The position numbers and the translations under genes are program-made. 64,000 nucleotides of DNA from Candidatus Lachnoclostridium pullistercoris. Its GTDB lineage: Bacteria > Bacillota > Clostridia > Lachnospirales > Lachnospiraceae. The stretch covers positions 1 to 64,000 of the forward strand of contig DWWL01000044.1 in assembly GCA_019119775.1 (NCBI GenBank), given 5' to 3'. This document shows, one piece after another, positions 7,645 through 16,680 of the stretch. Under the pieces are notes generated by a model. That model did not search any database. It was not told the origin of the DNA and saw only the letters and a program-made list of their open reading frames with translations. Within the stretch, counting starts at the first letter, position 1. Every line of letters begins with the position of its first letter.

Positions 7645-8686
7645 GGAGACGCACTTTATTGCGGGCGCTGCGGCGGCGTTCGTCCTCCAGCGCTGCATAA
7701 TGTTTCTTGGTCGTATTTACATCTGAATGGCCCAAAACATCGGCTACCAGGTATATATCGCCCGTTTCCCGGTACAGATTCGTGCCATAAGTACTTCTCA
7801 GTTTGTGAGGCGTGATTTTCTTCAGCGGCGTGACAATTCTGGCATATTTTTTCACCAAGTTCTCCACGCTCCGGACCGACATCCGCTTTCTCTGAAGGGA
7901 GAGGAAGAGAGCATCCTCATGGCCTTCCTCCGGAAGGATACGTTCCCGTTCTTCCAGATAATTCTTCAGAGCTTCTTCCACCTCCTCGCCAAAGTAAACC
8001 GTTACCTCTTTTCCTCCTTTGCGGTGGATCCGGATTCCCCCATTTTTGAAATCCACATCCTGCAGGTCCAGTCCGACGCACTCTGAAACGCGGATTCCGG
8101 TTCCGAGAAGGAGAGTAAGCAGTGCCAGATCCCTGACTTTCGTCTTTTCGTGAAACGCCCGCTGTTTATCTGTGAGCGAGTCGCCGCTTTCCACCTCATC
8201 CAGCAGCTCCGCCACCTCATCAATATCCAGCCGGATGATTTCTTTTTCATGGAGTTTCGGCATCTGCACCAGGGCCGCCGGATTGGTTTTTATTTTTTCA
8301 TTGCGGAAAAAATAGTTGTAGAAGCTCTTCAGAGAAGAGATTTTTCTCATAATTCCCCGTTCCCGGTTGGTGACACCCTGGTTTTTGTCGTTGTACCTGT
8401 ATTTTAAATACTCCATGTATTCCTCCAGGTCGGTGACGGTGAGATCCTCCAGGTGTTCCAGAGTGATCTGATCCATCGTCAGCTTTGAGAGAACCGGATT
8501 TTCCTTTCTCAGAAAGTCAAAGAATACTTTCAGATCGTAGGCATAGGCAATTCTTGTTCTGGATGAAGTCCGCGGCTCAATCCCACGGAAAAAGTCAGCG
8601 CAGAAGAGGGGCAGTTCTTTGACCAGCGACCGCAGTTTCTGTATGTTTTCAATATCTTTCTGTTCATGGTAAGGAAGATTCGCCAT
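7631..8686 (-). CDS. Tyrosine recombinase, XerC/XerS-like
   Basis: A 351-residue site-specific recombinase. An N-terminal SAM-like core-binding domain occupies about residues 30-150. The catalytic set is complete: Arg in GTGIRVSE, Lys in HRKGGKEV, HKLR, GHSDVNTTKKHY with the nucleophile Tyr. The long N-terminus and length recall XerS (about 356 residues), the single-protein chromosome dimer resolvase of streptococci. The housekeeping surroundings and lack of an attachment site argue for a Xer role rather than an integrase. I saw no convincing dif site nearby. AGGAGG-like site precedes the ATG. Confidence 0.82.
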   Translation of the reverse strand: MANLPYHEQKDIENIQKLRSLVKELPLFCADFFRGIEPRTSSRTRIAYAYDLKVFFDFLRKENPVLSKLTMDQITLEHLEDLTVTDLEEYMEYLKYRYNDKNQGVTNRERGIMRKISSLKSFYNYFFRNEKIKTNPAALVQMPKLHEKEIIRLDIDEVAELLDEVESGDSLTDKQRAFHEKTKVRDLALLTLLLGTGIRVSECVGLDLQDVDFKNGGIRIHRKGGKEVTVYFGEEVEEALKNYLEERERILPEEGHEDALFLSLQRKRMSVRSVENLVKKYARIVTPLKKITPHKLRSTYGTNLYRETGDIYLVADVLGHSDVNTTKKHYAALEDERRRSARNKVRLREKP

Positions 8687-8716
8687 TTCTTTTTCCTCCT
8701 GTGTTTCAAATATATT

Positions 8717-9436
8717 TTACAGCTGGGGCCATCCCTTGATATTTCCCTCAATCACTGCACGGAACAGGCGTGACTTTACGCCGGGATTTTCCCGTTCCAG
8801 CTGACGGATCAGATTTTTTACGTATTCCCTCTTGGTATGCCCGTCAACGGGACAGGGATTTTTGCAGACAGGGAGCTGATATTTTTTTTGAAATCCAATG
8901 ACATCCGCCTCCGGAACCATGATCATGGGCCGGATCACTGTCAGATCCATGCGGTCCAGATATGTATAAGGAGAGAACGCATAAAATCGTCCCTCATAGA
9001 TCAGAGACATCATCATAGTCTCAATCAGATCTTCTTTATGATGGGCGTAAGCGATCTTGTTGCATCCCAGCTCCTTTGCCTTCTCGTTGAGAGCGCCTTT
9101 CCGCATTTTGGCGCAGAGTGAACAGGGATTTGTCTCTTTTCTGGCCTCAAAAAGAATCGGCCCGATTTCTGTGGAGACAACCTGGTACGGCACTCCAAAA
9201 CGGCCGCAGAGCTCCCGTACCGGGTCCAGATTCAGATTTCCCAGCCCCAGATCCACCGTAATGGCAGACAGCTTAAATGGATTGGGATAGAAGCGCTGGA
9301 GGCCGTGCAGGGCACATAGAAGAGTTAAACTGTCTTTGCCGCCGGAAATTCCAACGGCAATATGATCGCCGGCCTCAATCATGTGATATTTATCAATTGC
9401 CTGTCTGGTCAGGCTCATTAAACGCTGCAGGTCCAT
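8717..9436 (-). CDS. TtcA-family tRNA 2-thiolation enzyme
   Basis: A 239-residue PP-loop ATPase with SGGKDS near residue 31, a CSLC pair near 120 and a further Cys in CPVDG near 195. TtcA-type enzymes adenylate a tRNA base and insert sulfur through an Fe-S cluster (C32 of some tRNAs; relatives act at U54). The cysteine pattern is as in TtcA. Substrate base cannot be read from the sequence. It is 30 bp upstream of the Xer-like gene and probably cotranscribed with it. Confidence 0.8.
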   Translation of the reverse strand: MDLQRLMSLTRQAIDKYHMIEAGDHIAVGISGGKDSLTLLCALHGLQRFYPNPFKLSAITVDLGLGNLNLDPVRELCGRFGVPYQVVSTEIGPILFEARKETNPCSLCAKMRKGALNEKAKELGCNKIAYAHHKEDLIETMMMSLIYEGRFYAFSPYTYLDRMDLTVIRPMIMVPEADVIGFQKKYQLPVCKNPCPVDGHTKREYVKNLIRQLERENPGVKSRLFRAVIEGNIKGWPQL

Positions 9437-9876
9437 AGGACAACAAACCGCCTTTCATTCAAGTAATTCAAATTTGTGCACATAATTTTTATAGATAAAA
9501 GAGAAGAACCCTCATTTTTCATAAAATCAAGTTTTGCAGCTAAGGACCAGGAAAACCGAATAATATGAGCTTATGGGCGCAATTCCATAGCAACTATTCG
9601 TTAAACTATTCTTTCGCGAATAGTTAGATCGCTATCCGTCCTTACGCATCTCTTCATATTTTAGCAAGATCTGCCGCATTTTTCTACTGAAAAAATATTT
9701 TTATTTTTTCACCATTTTATATCCCGCTGCTCATCCTCTTTCTTCTGCGGCAAAAAGAAAAATCCCAAAGTCTGCAAGTCCATCCTGTGCGTTTTTCCGC
9801 ATGTCCGATCTGACGCTAAATAAATTAGACTGCATTTTCGGGATTTTTCAAAAAACAATATTATAAAGCAAAATAA
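9437..9876. other. 440-bp AT-rich gap with hairpins, no gene seen
   Basis: No coding frame is convincing. One clear structure is AACTATTCG (9592-9600) pairing with CGAATAGTT (9617-9625), with an outer ATAGC/GCTAT pair (9587-9591, 9631-9635). A second inverted repeat, GAAAAATCCC (9757-9766) and GGGATTTTTC (9840-9849), spans 70 nt just past the LCP gene. The upstream part should hold the promoter of the TtcA-like gene, but no clear boxes are seen. Confidence 0.55.
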
Positions 9877-11490
9877 TTATGATACTCCGGGACCATTTTC
9901 TCCGTCCTCAGCGGATATTTCCGCTGAAGGCCCCTGACTTGCCGGGCCGCCGCTTTGGCCGCCTCCGGAAGCTGTTTGATCAGAATTCTGGTTTCCGCCA
10001 TTCTGATTTTCATGGCCGAAAGGCGCCGAGTTTTCTGAGGCTGGACGGCTGCTCTCAGTTGCCGGACGGCTGGTTTCTGTTTCCTCCCCGCGAGACGGCG
10101 CCGTTGTCTCCGAGCTGTTTCCCGGATGCCTTCCGGGGCGTTCCTCATCCGATTCCCCGTAGGATTCCCTTGAAGGAGAAAGGTGGCTTCCCGGCCCGAT
10201 GGTTTCCTTTTCCTCATCGGAGTCTTCGGAATCTTCTTCCTCCGTCTCCTCATTTGGCTCGATCGTCTCCTCGACCGTTGTCTCCTCCGTCTCTGTGCTC
10301 TCCTCTGTCGGTTCTGTCTCCGGCTCGGTTTCCGGCGCTGCCGGCTGTGTGGATGACGGCACACGGCCGCCTCCCGTGTTGGCCTCAGGTGCATTTTCCC
10401 CTGGCTCTGTGAGTCCGCTGTCCTCTCCGATCTTCTGACTGATTGCCTTTACGGATGAAGGTGCCTGATATGTCTCATCGCCGAATAAAAGCTGATGGAG
10501 CTGTACCACATTACTTTCCAGAGTGGTGGGGATGACGCAGTCCATGCGCCCGATTTTCTTCGTCTCCCTGGAGAATGGGAATCCGGTAGTTTCCACGATC
10601 TGATACTTATTCACGTTTTTGGCAAGCGGAATCAGATCGTCAATGCCTAAGTCCGTGGAAATCTGCGGAAGTACTGCCATCAAAATGTTGTTTAACTCCG
10701 AAAAGCTGGCATTTTTCGCCTTTTCCATCGCCAGGCTGATCACTTTCCTCTGGCGGGCCGTACGGTTAAAATCAGTATCCATCAGACGAAGCCTGGCATA
10801 GGCCACCGCCTGAACGCCGTCCAAATGATTCATGCCGGCATGTTCCAGCTGATGGGAACCGATCCCGGTGGAATTTACGGTTTCCGTTATAAATGAATTG
10901 ATGTAGGCAAATTCTGCATCGCTGATTTCCAGATCAATGCCGCCCAAAATGTTGATGGCGTCGGCAACCGCTTTCCAGTTAAACGTTGCATAATTGTCAA
11001 ACTTAAGGTCCAGATTCTCCTCCAGAGCCGCCACAGCCTGCTTGTGGCCCCCTTTAAAATAAGCTTCATTGATCTTATGGTAAGTTCCATCGGAATCAAT
11101 TTTTAAATAAGTATCCCTGTATACCGATACCAGCGTAATCTCCCCTGTCGCCCGGTCAATATTGCAGATCATCTCCACATCGGAAAGGGCATTTTCCTCC
11201 AGATTGCCGTCTCTGGAATCAACTCCGAATACGGCGATCGTCCAATATCCGTCATCGTGAAGCCGGCGGAAAATGAAAAATCCGGCAAAGACAACAATCA
11301 GCAGAACGGCCAGGATCGTCAGGCGCATGATCTTTTTCTTTTTCCTCTTTTTTCTCAGTGCCTTCGCTCTCCTGATCTTCCTCTCCTCAAACTCTTCCTG
11401 GTGACGGTTGATAAAATCCGATTCCCGTTTTCTGGTCGGCCGCTTCCTGTGCTTCATCCGTTCCAGTTCATCTTCATACTCGTAACTCAT
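9877..11490 (-). CDS. LytR-CpsA-Psr (LCP) family cell-wall ligase
   Basis: About 537 residues from ATG 11490, which has GGAGGG 5 nt upstream; the track start (11505) has none. A basic cytoplasmic head is followed by one membrane helix (about residues 55-75), then the LCP domain starting VFGVDSRDGNL with VSVYRDTYLKI and conserved Arg residues in RLMDTDFNRTARQRKV. LCP enzymes transfer polymers such as teichoic acids from lipid carriers to peptidoglycan. The final 170 or so residues are Glu/Thr/Ser/Gly-rich low complexity, longer than usual. The gene is 17 bp after an NlpC/P60 gene, suggesting a shared wall function. Confidence 0.9.
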   Translation of the reverse strand: MSYEYEDELERMKHRKRPTRKRESDFINRHQEEFEERKIRRAKALRKKRKKKKIMRLTILAVLLIVVFAGFFIFRRLHDDGYWTIAVFGVDSRDGNLEENALSDVEMICNIDRATGEITLVSVYRDTYLKIDSDGTYHKINEAYFKGGHKQAVAALEENLDLKFDNYATFNWKAVADAINILGGIDLEISDAEFAYINSFITETVNSTGIGSHQLEHAGMNHLDGVQAVAYARLRLMDTDFNRTARQRKVISLAMEKAKNASFSELNNILMAVLPQISTDLGIDDLIPLAKNVNKYQIVETTGFPFSRETKKIGRMDCVIPTTLESNVVQLHQLLFGDETYQAPSSVKAISQKIGEDSGLTEPGENAPEANTGGGRVPSSTQPAAPETEPETEPTEESTETEETTVEETIEPNEETEEEDSEDSDEEKETIGPGSHLSPSRESYGESDEERPGRHPGNSSETTAPSRGEETETSRPATESSRPASENSAPFGHENQNGGNQNSDQTASGGGQSGGPASQGPSAEISAEDGENGPGVS

Positions 11491-11507
11491 AGTTTCCCTC
11501 CACACTT

Positions 11508-13484
11508 TTATTCGATCAGATTTCTGTAATATTTCCAGTTTGCGTCCAATTCACTGACGGTCACGTTGTTTGCCGGACCGCTGCTCTCATGAATGCAGAT
11601 CAGCTTTCCTCCGCTCCCCCATCCTAAAAACATGACTACATGAGCGTTGTCTCCCGTCCGCACGATAATATCTCCCGGCTGCAGCCGGCTTCTGGAGGTC
11701 GCCGACCCGCAGCGGATCAGCCCGCTGGTCCCTTCCGCCGGCAGCCGCTCTCCTGTCACAGACCAATATACCCAGGCAATCCATCCAGAACAGTCAAGTC
11801 CCTTCTTGATACGCCCTTCTTTATCGGAGCTTACCAGACTGCCGAAATGATTGCCTTCATATCCAGGCGCAGATGCTTTCCCGCCCCAGTAATAGGGAAC
11901 GCGCCCTACCGATTCCAGTGCAAAGCGGACCAGTTCTCTCCTTTCAGGAGAAAGGTCCGGCGGCAGAAGCTCCAGATATGTATCGATCTCCGTCTCACCC
12001 ATAGGAGGCTGAAGAGAAATATCCGATATGCTGAGGCCATAGTTTTCATACCAGTCCTGGTCCGTCAGGTCCTTTGCCAGAGCTTTCATCTCCTCATTCC
12101 ATCCGCTCCACCGCTCTGAGGTCTCCGCGCCTCTGGAATCCAGCTGGTACAGATTTTCTCTGCTCTCCTCCGTCCCTACGACGCGCACAGTGATCGTCAG
12201 ATCAATGTGTCCAGGACAGGAAACTTCCTCGCTCTGCCGGGCAGTCTCCTCTGTTTCCGGTTCTTGGCTGCTCTCTGCCTGAGTCTCCTCCTCAGAAGCG
12301 GCATCCACCAGCATCTGAACATATTCGCCGGGCCCCTGAAGCTCAGACGGCGTAGTCAGCGCTGCCGGTGTTTCCTGGTAGGCTTCCGATGCCGTATCCG
12401 CGGCAGATGAACCGCTGACAGATTCTGCAGCAGCTGCCGCCTCAGCTGTGGGAGAAGCGGCAAATGCCGCGGCAGTTTCCGCCCCAGCAGATTCCGTTCT
12501 CGCCGCTGACTCTGGGATTTCCGGCTCCTCTACTGCGTCCGGTTGAACTCCCGGCTCTGCAGAACCCGGTATCTCCGCCGTGTCAATCTGGCCTCCCGAT
12601 CCCGGCTCCTCCGCTGCGCCTGCAGACGCTCCGGCATCCGGTTCTGTCCCAGGCCCTGCTTCTGCAGATCCGCTTCCCGCCTCAGCTTCCGCCGGCGGCG
12701 GCTGACCGTTCTCAGGCTCCGTCTCCCACTGGCTGTCTGACATGGCGGCACTGCTCTCTTCCGCCTCCATCTCAGCTACGTCCTCCGCCATCTCCTCAGC
12801 TTCGGACAGGTCCATGCACCCATCACAGTAGTAGACGTCGCTCATGGAAACCTGATAACTGTGGGACGCATTCCACAGCTCCTTCGCGTACTCCAAAAAT
12901 AAGTCTGTGTCCTGATAATCGTGATAGAATGTATATACATTGGCCATGGACAGGATTTCCTTTACATTGGACGTTCCCTCCGCCTCTTTTCCATCCCCGT
13001 CCAGGATGGAAATATGGATCCGGCTCCAGGACCCGACCTTCCAAGTGGAAGGATCTTCTGCCCTCTGGTTCTCATCTTTTCTGTTGTATTTTCCCATGAT
13101 GAAATCTGCAGAACGCCCCAGCCTGGCTGCCATCTGCTCCGGTGTCATGCCGGAAAGGTTGTAGATCTGGTCCAGCCAGTTCTGGTCCGTGATCTCCAGT
13201 TCCTGATAAATCGCCCCCATTTTGCTGTTCAGAATATTGGAGGAATCGGCCCCATCAGGAAATTCAAAGACCAGGTTTAAAACATTCGGCAGTATTTCCG
13301 GTTCTGTCTCTTCATCCTGCACCGGCTCAGAGGCCGGCTGTTCATCCGCAAAAGAAGGGGCAGGCTCCGGCAGGGGGACAGCTCCCGTCCACACCGGTAC
13401 CCGGCGTCCGGCCCACACGGCAAAGATGGTGCCCGCCAGGATCCACGCCGCTCCCGCCCTGCGGAAGATCTCTTTTTTCTTCAT
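11508..13484 (-). CDS. Secreted NlpC/P60-family cell-wall hydrolase
   Basis: About 658 residues from ATG 13484 (MKKKEIFRR), preceded by AAGGA; the track start at 13535 is probably too early. A signal/anchor helix covers about residues 10-30. The C-terminal 120 residues are an NlpC/P60 domain with Cys in LDCSGW (about 563) and His in AHVVMFLG (about 615), plus a third polar residue in CIHES. Such enzymes cut D-Glu-meso-DAP stem peptide bonds. A long Ala/Ser/Glu/Pro-rich linker (about residues 230-400) separates an unassigned N-terminal region from the catalytic end. It is probably the first gene of an operon with the LCP gene. Confidence 0.82.
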   Translation of the reverse strand: MKKKEIFRRAGAAWILAGTIFAVWAGRRVPVWTGAVPLPEPAPSFADEQPASEPVQDEETEPEILPNVLNLVFEFPDGADSSNILNSKMGAIYQELEITDQNWLDQIYNLSGMTPEQMAARLGRSADFIMGKYNRKDENQRAEDPSTWKVGSWSRIHISILDGDGKEAEGTSNVKEILSMANVYTFYHDYQDTDLFLEYAKELWNASHSYQVSMSDVYYCDGCMDLSEAEEMAEDVAEMEAEESSAAMSDSQWETEPENGQPPPAEAEAGSGSAEAGPGTEPDAGASAGAAEEPGSGGQIDTAEIPGSAEPGVQPDAVEEPEIPESAARTESAGAETAAAFAASPTAEAAAAAESVSGSSAADTASEAYQETPAALTTPSELQGPGEYVQMLVDAASEEETQAESSQEPETEETARQSEEVSCPGHIDLTITVRVVGTEESRENLYQLDSRGAETSERWSGWNEEMKALAKDLTDQDWYENYGLSISDISLQPPMGETEIDTYLELLPPDLSPERRELVRFALESVGRVPYYWGGKASAPGYEGNHFGSLVSSDKEGRIKKGLDCSGWIAWVYWSVTGERLPAEGTSGLIRCGSATSRSRLQPGDIIVRTGDNAHVVMFLGWGSGGKLICIHESSGPANNVTVSELDANWKYYRNLIE

Positions 13485-13613
13485 CTGATCTGTATCCTTC
13501 AATTCAGTTATCCAATTTAAAACTATAACATACAATGAAAAGGAAAAACAGTACGAAACCCTTAAAATTTATTTAATTCGTCCATTTCCCCCTCTTCCCC
13601 GCCGCCTTTTGTA

Positions 13614-13642
13614 TTGACGCATTTTTCTGAAATCGTTATAAT
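13614..13642 (+). promoter_or_regulatory. glmS promoter
   Basis: TTGACG, a 17-nt spacer and TATAAT give a strong sigma-A promoter. The leader of about 115 nt has one small hairpin (CTCTTCTGC / GGCAGAG) but nothing like the glmS ribozyme core. Confidence 0.85.
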
Positions 13643-13764
13643 GTAGGCATTTGAAGGAGCTCTTCTGCTGGAAAGCGGCAGAGCGGAAAGACGTGTATCT
13701 GAAAGTACAGCTGAACTTACTTTTTGCTGAAAAACGACTGAAACAAGATTGGAGTGAAAAAATT

Positions 13765-15582
13765 ATGTGTGGAATTATCGGCTATACAGGCCCTCTGCAG
13801 GCGAAGGATGTTCTCCTAAACGGGCTTTCCCAGCTGGAATATCGGGGCTATGACAGCGCAGGAATCGCATTTTTTGAATCGGGCCAGAATGTCCGCGTTG
13901 TAAAGACCACGGGAAAGGTCGCCCGGCTGAAGGAGCTGTGCTCCAGCATCACAGAGGAGATCCACTGCGGAATCGGCCATACCAGATGGGCAACCCACGG
14001 CGGAGTTACCGTGGAAAATGCCCACCCTCATCAGGCCGGCAGAGTGACCCTGATCCACAACGGGATCATTGAAAATTATCATCAGCTGACCGCTGATTTT
14101 CATTTGGAGGGGACTCTCATCTCCCAGACGGACAGCGAGGTGGCAGCCAGAGTGCTGGATCAGATCTACGATCATGATCCCATTTCCTCCATCCGGCGTC
14201 TGGTCCCCCTTTTAGAGGGCTCCTACGGCTTCTGTATCCTTTTTTCCGATCATCCCGGGGAAATCTATGCCGTCCGCAACGTAAGCCCTCTGGTGGCCGC
14301 CTACACCCATTCAGGCTCCCTCATCGCCTCTGATCTGACCGCCCTGATCCCCTACACGAGAAAATACGCGGTGGTTCCGGAAAATCAGATCGTAAAGCTG
14401 ACTCCCTACCGGATGGAATTTTATCAGATGGACGGAACGCCGGCTTCCCCGGAGATACTGGAAGTAAACTGGGATACGGACGCCGCCATGAAGAACGGAT
14501 ATCCCCATTTCATGCTGAAAGAAATCCATGAGCAGCCGGAGGCGCTGAAAAAAACGATTCTCCCCCGCCTTACAAAGGGCCTGCCGGATTTTGGGGATGA
14601 CGGCATACCGGACAGTCTGTTCCAGACCTGCAGCCAGATCCGGATCGTCGCCTGCGGCACCGCCATGCACGCGGGAATGGTGGCAAGGGCTGTTATGGAA
14701 CCCCTTCTTAAGATTCCTGTCCTCGTCTCCGTAGCCTCTGAATTCCGCTACGAGGATCCTCTGGTAAACGACCAGACTCTCACCATTGTGATCTCCCAGT
14801 CCGGGGAGACCATCGACACTCTGGCCGCTCTGCGCCTGGCAAAGGAACTCGGCTCCAAGGTCCTTTCCGTAGTAAATGTGAAAGGCTCCACCATCGCCAG
14901 AGAAAGCGACTATGTTCTCTACACCCACGCCGGTCCGGAGATCGCTGTAGCCAGCACCAAGGCTTATTCCGTCCAGCTGGCTGCCCTTTATATGATCACC
15001 TGCCGCATGGCCTGCGTGCGCGGAAAAATGACCGACCAGGAAGCTGCCTCTTTCATGGAAGACCTGCTGGACGTGATCCCGGCCATGGAAGAAATGCTGG
15101 ACCAGGCAGAAACTATCAAGACCATCGTACGCCCCCTGATCGACAAGCCGGACGCTTTCTTCATCGGGCGCAACTTAGACTATGCCTTCTCTCTGGAAGG
15201 CGCCCTTAAATTAAAAGAGATCTCCTACATCCACGCGGACGCCTACGCGGCCGGAGAATTAAAGCACGGCACCATCGCCCTCATCGCCGACCAGGTACCG
15301 GTGATCGCCCTGGCCACCCAGGACAGAATCTTCTCCAAGATGATCTCCAATGTGCGTGAAGTGAAGGCCAGGGGCGCCTACGTGATCCTGATCACCAAAA
15401 AGGAAGCAGATGTGGATCCGGAGCTGGCGGATGTGCGGATCCGGATCCCTGATCTCCACGACCGCTTTACCGTCTTCCCCATCGCGGTGGTCCTCCAGCT
15501 GATTGCCTACTATGCGTCCCTCTTAAAGGGACTGGATGTGGATCAGCCCCGCAATCTGGCAAAATCAGTCACGGTGGAGTGA
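13765..15582 (+). CDS. glmS: Glutamine-fructose-6-phosphate aminotransferase (isomerizing)
   Basis: The track ORF starts at 13651, but maturation requires Cys2, so the real start is ATG 13765 (MCGIIGYTG, 605 residues), with GGAG 9-10 nt upstream. The enzyme makes glucosamine-6-phosphate from fructose-6-phosphate and glutamine, the first step to UDP-GlcNAc for peptidoglycan. The N-terminal class-II amidotransferase domain (Cys2; RWATHG near 74) is followed by two SIS sugar-binding domains (about 285-420 and 455-590; SQSGET, STKAY). The end DQPRNLAKSVTVE is the conserved C-terminal tail. Nearby LCP and NlpC genes are also wall-related. Confidence 0.97.
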   Translation: MCGIIGYTGPLQAKDVLLNGLSQLEYRGYDSAGIAFFESGQNVRVVKTTGKVARLKELCSSITEEIHCGIGHTRWATHGGVTVENAHPHQAGRVTLIHNGIIENYHQLTADFHLEGTLISQTDSEVAARVLDQIYDHDPISSIRRLVPLLEGSYGFCILFSDHPGEIYAVRNVSPLVAAYTHSGSLIASDLTALIPYTRKYAVVPENQIVKLTPYRMEFYQMDGTPASPEILEVNWDTDAAMKNGYPHFMLKEIHEQPEALKKTILPRLTKGLPDFGDDGIPDSLFQTCSQIRIVACGTAMHAGMVARAVMEPLLKIPVLVSVASEFRYEDPLVNDQTLTIVISQSGETIDTLAALRLAKELGSKVLSVVNVKGSTIARESDYVLYTHAGPEIAVASTKAYSVQLAALYMITCRMACVRGKMTDQEAASFMEDLLDVIPAMEEMLDQAETIKTIVRPLIDKPDAFFIGRNLDYAFSLEGALKLKEISYIHADAYAAGELKHGTIALIADQVPVIALATQDRIFSKMISNVREVKARGAYVILITKKEADVDPELADVRIRIPDLHDRFTVFPIAVVLQLIAYYASLLKGLDVDQPRNLAKSVTVE

Positions 15583-15714
15583 TCTCCCTCACGATCCCCT
15601 CCCCGGCGGGAAGAGTCCGCGGCGAAATCAGGAAGCGATGGGCGCGAAAAACAATACCGACAGAAAGCGGCACTTTCCTTTCCGCTCCAGTGCGATTCCC
15701 GCGGAGCGTTTTTG

Positions 15715-15811
15715 TAAAACAAGGGACATTTTGTATAACAGGGAACATCATATCTAACAGGGAACATCATATCTAACAGGGAACATCGTTTCTAACAAGG
15801 AACATCGTTTC
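15715..15811. repeat. 19-bp tandem repeat, four copies plus one degenerate copy
   Basis: Units begin at 15736, 15755, 15774 and 15793: TAACAGGGAACATCATATC twice exactly, then two with ATCGTTTC endings, the last with one extra A for G. A degenerate 21-bp unit precedes them. The array is noncoding and lies between glmS and its terminator, so it would be in the glmS 3' UTR. Units are directly abutting with no spacers. Confidence 0.92.
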
Positions 15812-15822
15812 CTGTACAAAAA

Positions 15823-15861
15823 GCAGGGCCGCGCCGGTTTATCCCGCCGGCGCAGCCCTGC
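15823..15861. terminator. Bidirectional terminator between glmS and the kinase-like gene
   Basis: Arms GCAGGGCCGCGCCGG and CCGGCGCAGCCCTGC pair over 15 bp with one mismatch and a 9-nt loop. T-rich sequence follows on the plus side and an A run (AAAAA) precedes it, which serves the convergent minus-strand gene. Confidence 0.92.
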
Positions 15862-15945
15862 TTTCTTCTTCCTTTTTTCTGTTTTCATTTTCCCGTTAAG
15901 GAACCTTCGCATTTACTCAGAACTCTTACTCAAAAATCTGCTCAC

Positions 15946-16590
15946 TTACTTCTGAGCGGCCCTGTACTGTTTCATTTTCGCATCTGCGAAAGCCAGAATC
16001 ATATCTACCGTTCCGTCAATTCCCAGCACGCTGCTGTTGATGCAGAGATCGTAGCTGCGGACATCGCCCCACTTTTTGCTGGAATAGTAATTGTAGTAGC
16101 TGGAGCGCTCCTTATCCGTCTTCATCATAATCTCTTTCGCCTTGGCTTCGCTCACATTGTTGCGCTCTGCCAGGCGGCGGACCTTCGTCTCGTCATCGCC
16201 GGTCACAAACACGCTGACCCGGTTGGGATAATCCTCCAGCGCATAGTCTGCGCACCGGCCTACGATCACGCAGGACTCCCGGTCTGCCAGCGCCTTGATC
16301 GCCTCAAACTGCGCCAGAAAAATCTTGTGGTTAATGGGCATATCCATGTATCCGGAAGAGGTATATCCAAAAGAATAGGAATCCATCACCAGGGAATACA
16401 GGAAACTTTTCGTGGGCTTTTCATCATGTGTCTCAAACAGCTCCTCGCACAGGCCGCTGTCCTTTGCCGCCAGAGCAAGCAGCTCCTTGTCGTAGCACTT
16501 GATTCCCAGCTTTTCCGCCGCTTTCTGTCCAATCTCTTTTCCGCCGCTGCCCGACTGCCGTCCAATTGTAATGATCAGGTTGTTGCTCAT
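15946..16590 (-). CDS. Cytidylate kinase-like protein (Cytidylate_kin2 type)
   Basis: About 214 residues from ATG 16590 (MSNNLIITIGRQSGSGGKEIG), with GGAAGGAG 9 nt upstream; the track start 16668 lies in the promoter region (TATAAT on the minus strand near 16655). The P-loop is GRQSGSGG, an unusual form shared by the cytidylate-kinase-like family common in gut Clostridia. A conserved VIVGRCADY and the lid-type Arg pair follow. Nucleotide substrate is unproven; true Cmk is normally a different, larger gene. Convergent with glmS. Confidence 0.75.
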   Translation of the reverse strand: MSNNLIITIGRQSGSGGKEIGQKAAEKLGIKCYDKELLALAAKDSGLCEELFETHDEKPTKSFLYSLVMDSYSFGYTSSGYMDMPINHKIFLAQFEAIKALADRESCVIVGRCADYALEDYPNRVSVFVTGDDETKVRRLAERNNVSEAKAKEIMMKTDKERSSYYNYYSSKKWGDVRSYDLCINSSVLGIDGTVDMILAFADAKMKQYRAAQK

Positions 16591-16680
16591 ACTTATCTGC
16601 TCCTTCCCTATGCTGAATTCGCCTGAAAAGCGTTTATTTACTATCCCTATTATATAGCGAAAAAGCAAAAAAGTATATAA

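Noticed and set aside
7631-8686. Phage or ICE integrase interpretation of the tyrosine recombinase
   Set aside because: No attachment repeats, excisionase or phage genes nearby; neighbours are housekeeping genes, so a Xer role fits better.
9879-10412. 177-residue plus-strand ORF opposite the LCP gene tail
   Set aside because: It is the mirror of the low-complexity acidic tail and is Pro/Arg/Ser-rich nonsense.
13643-13764. Possible glmS ribozyme in the glmS leader
   Set aside because: The leader is too short and I find no GCGCC-type cleavage core or pseudoknot pattern; only a small hairpin.
15715-15811. CRISPR-like array or SOS boxes in the 19-bp repeats
   Set aside because: Units abut with no unique spacers, and GAACATCGTTTC lacks the GTTC half of an SOS box. 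No cas genes are present.
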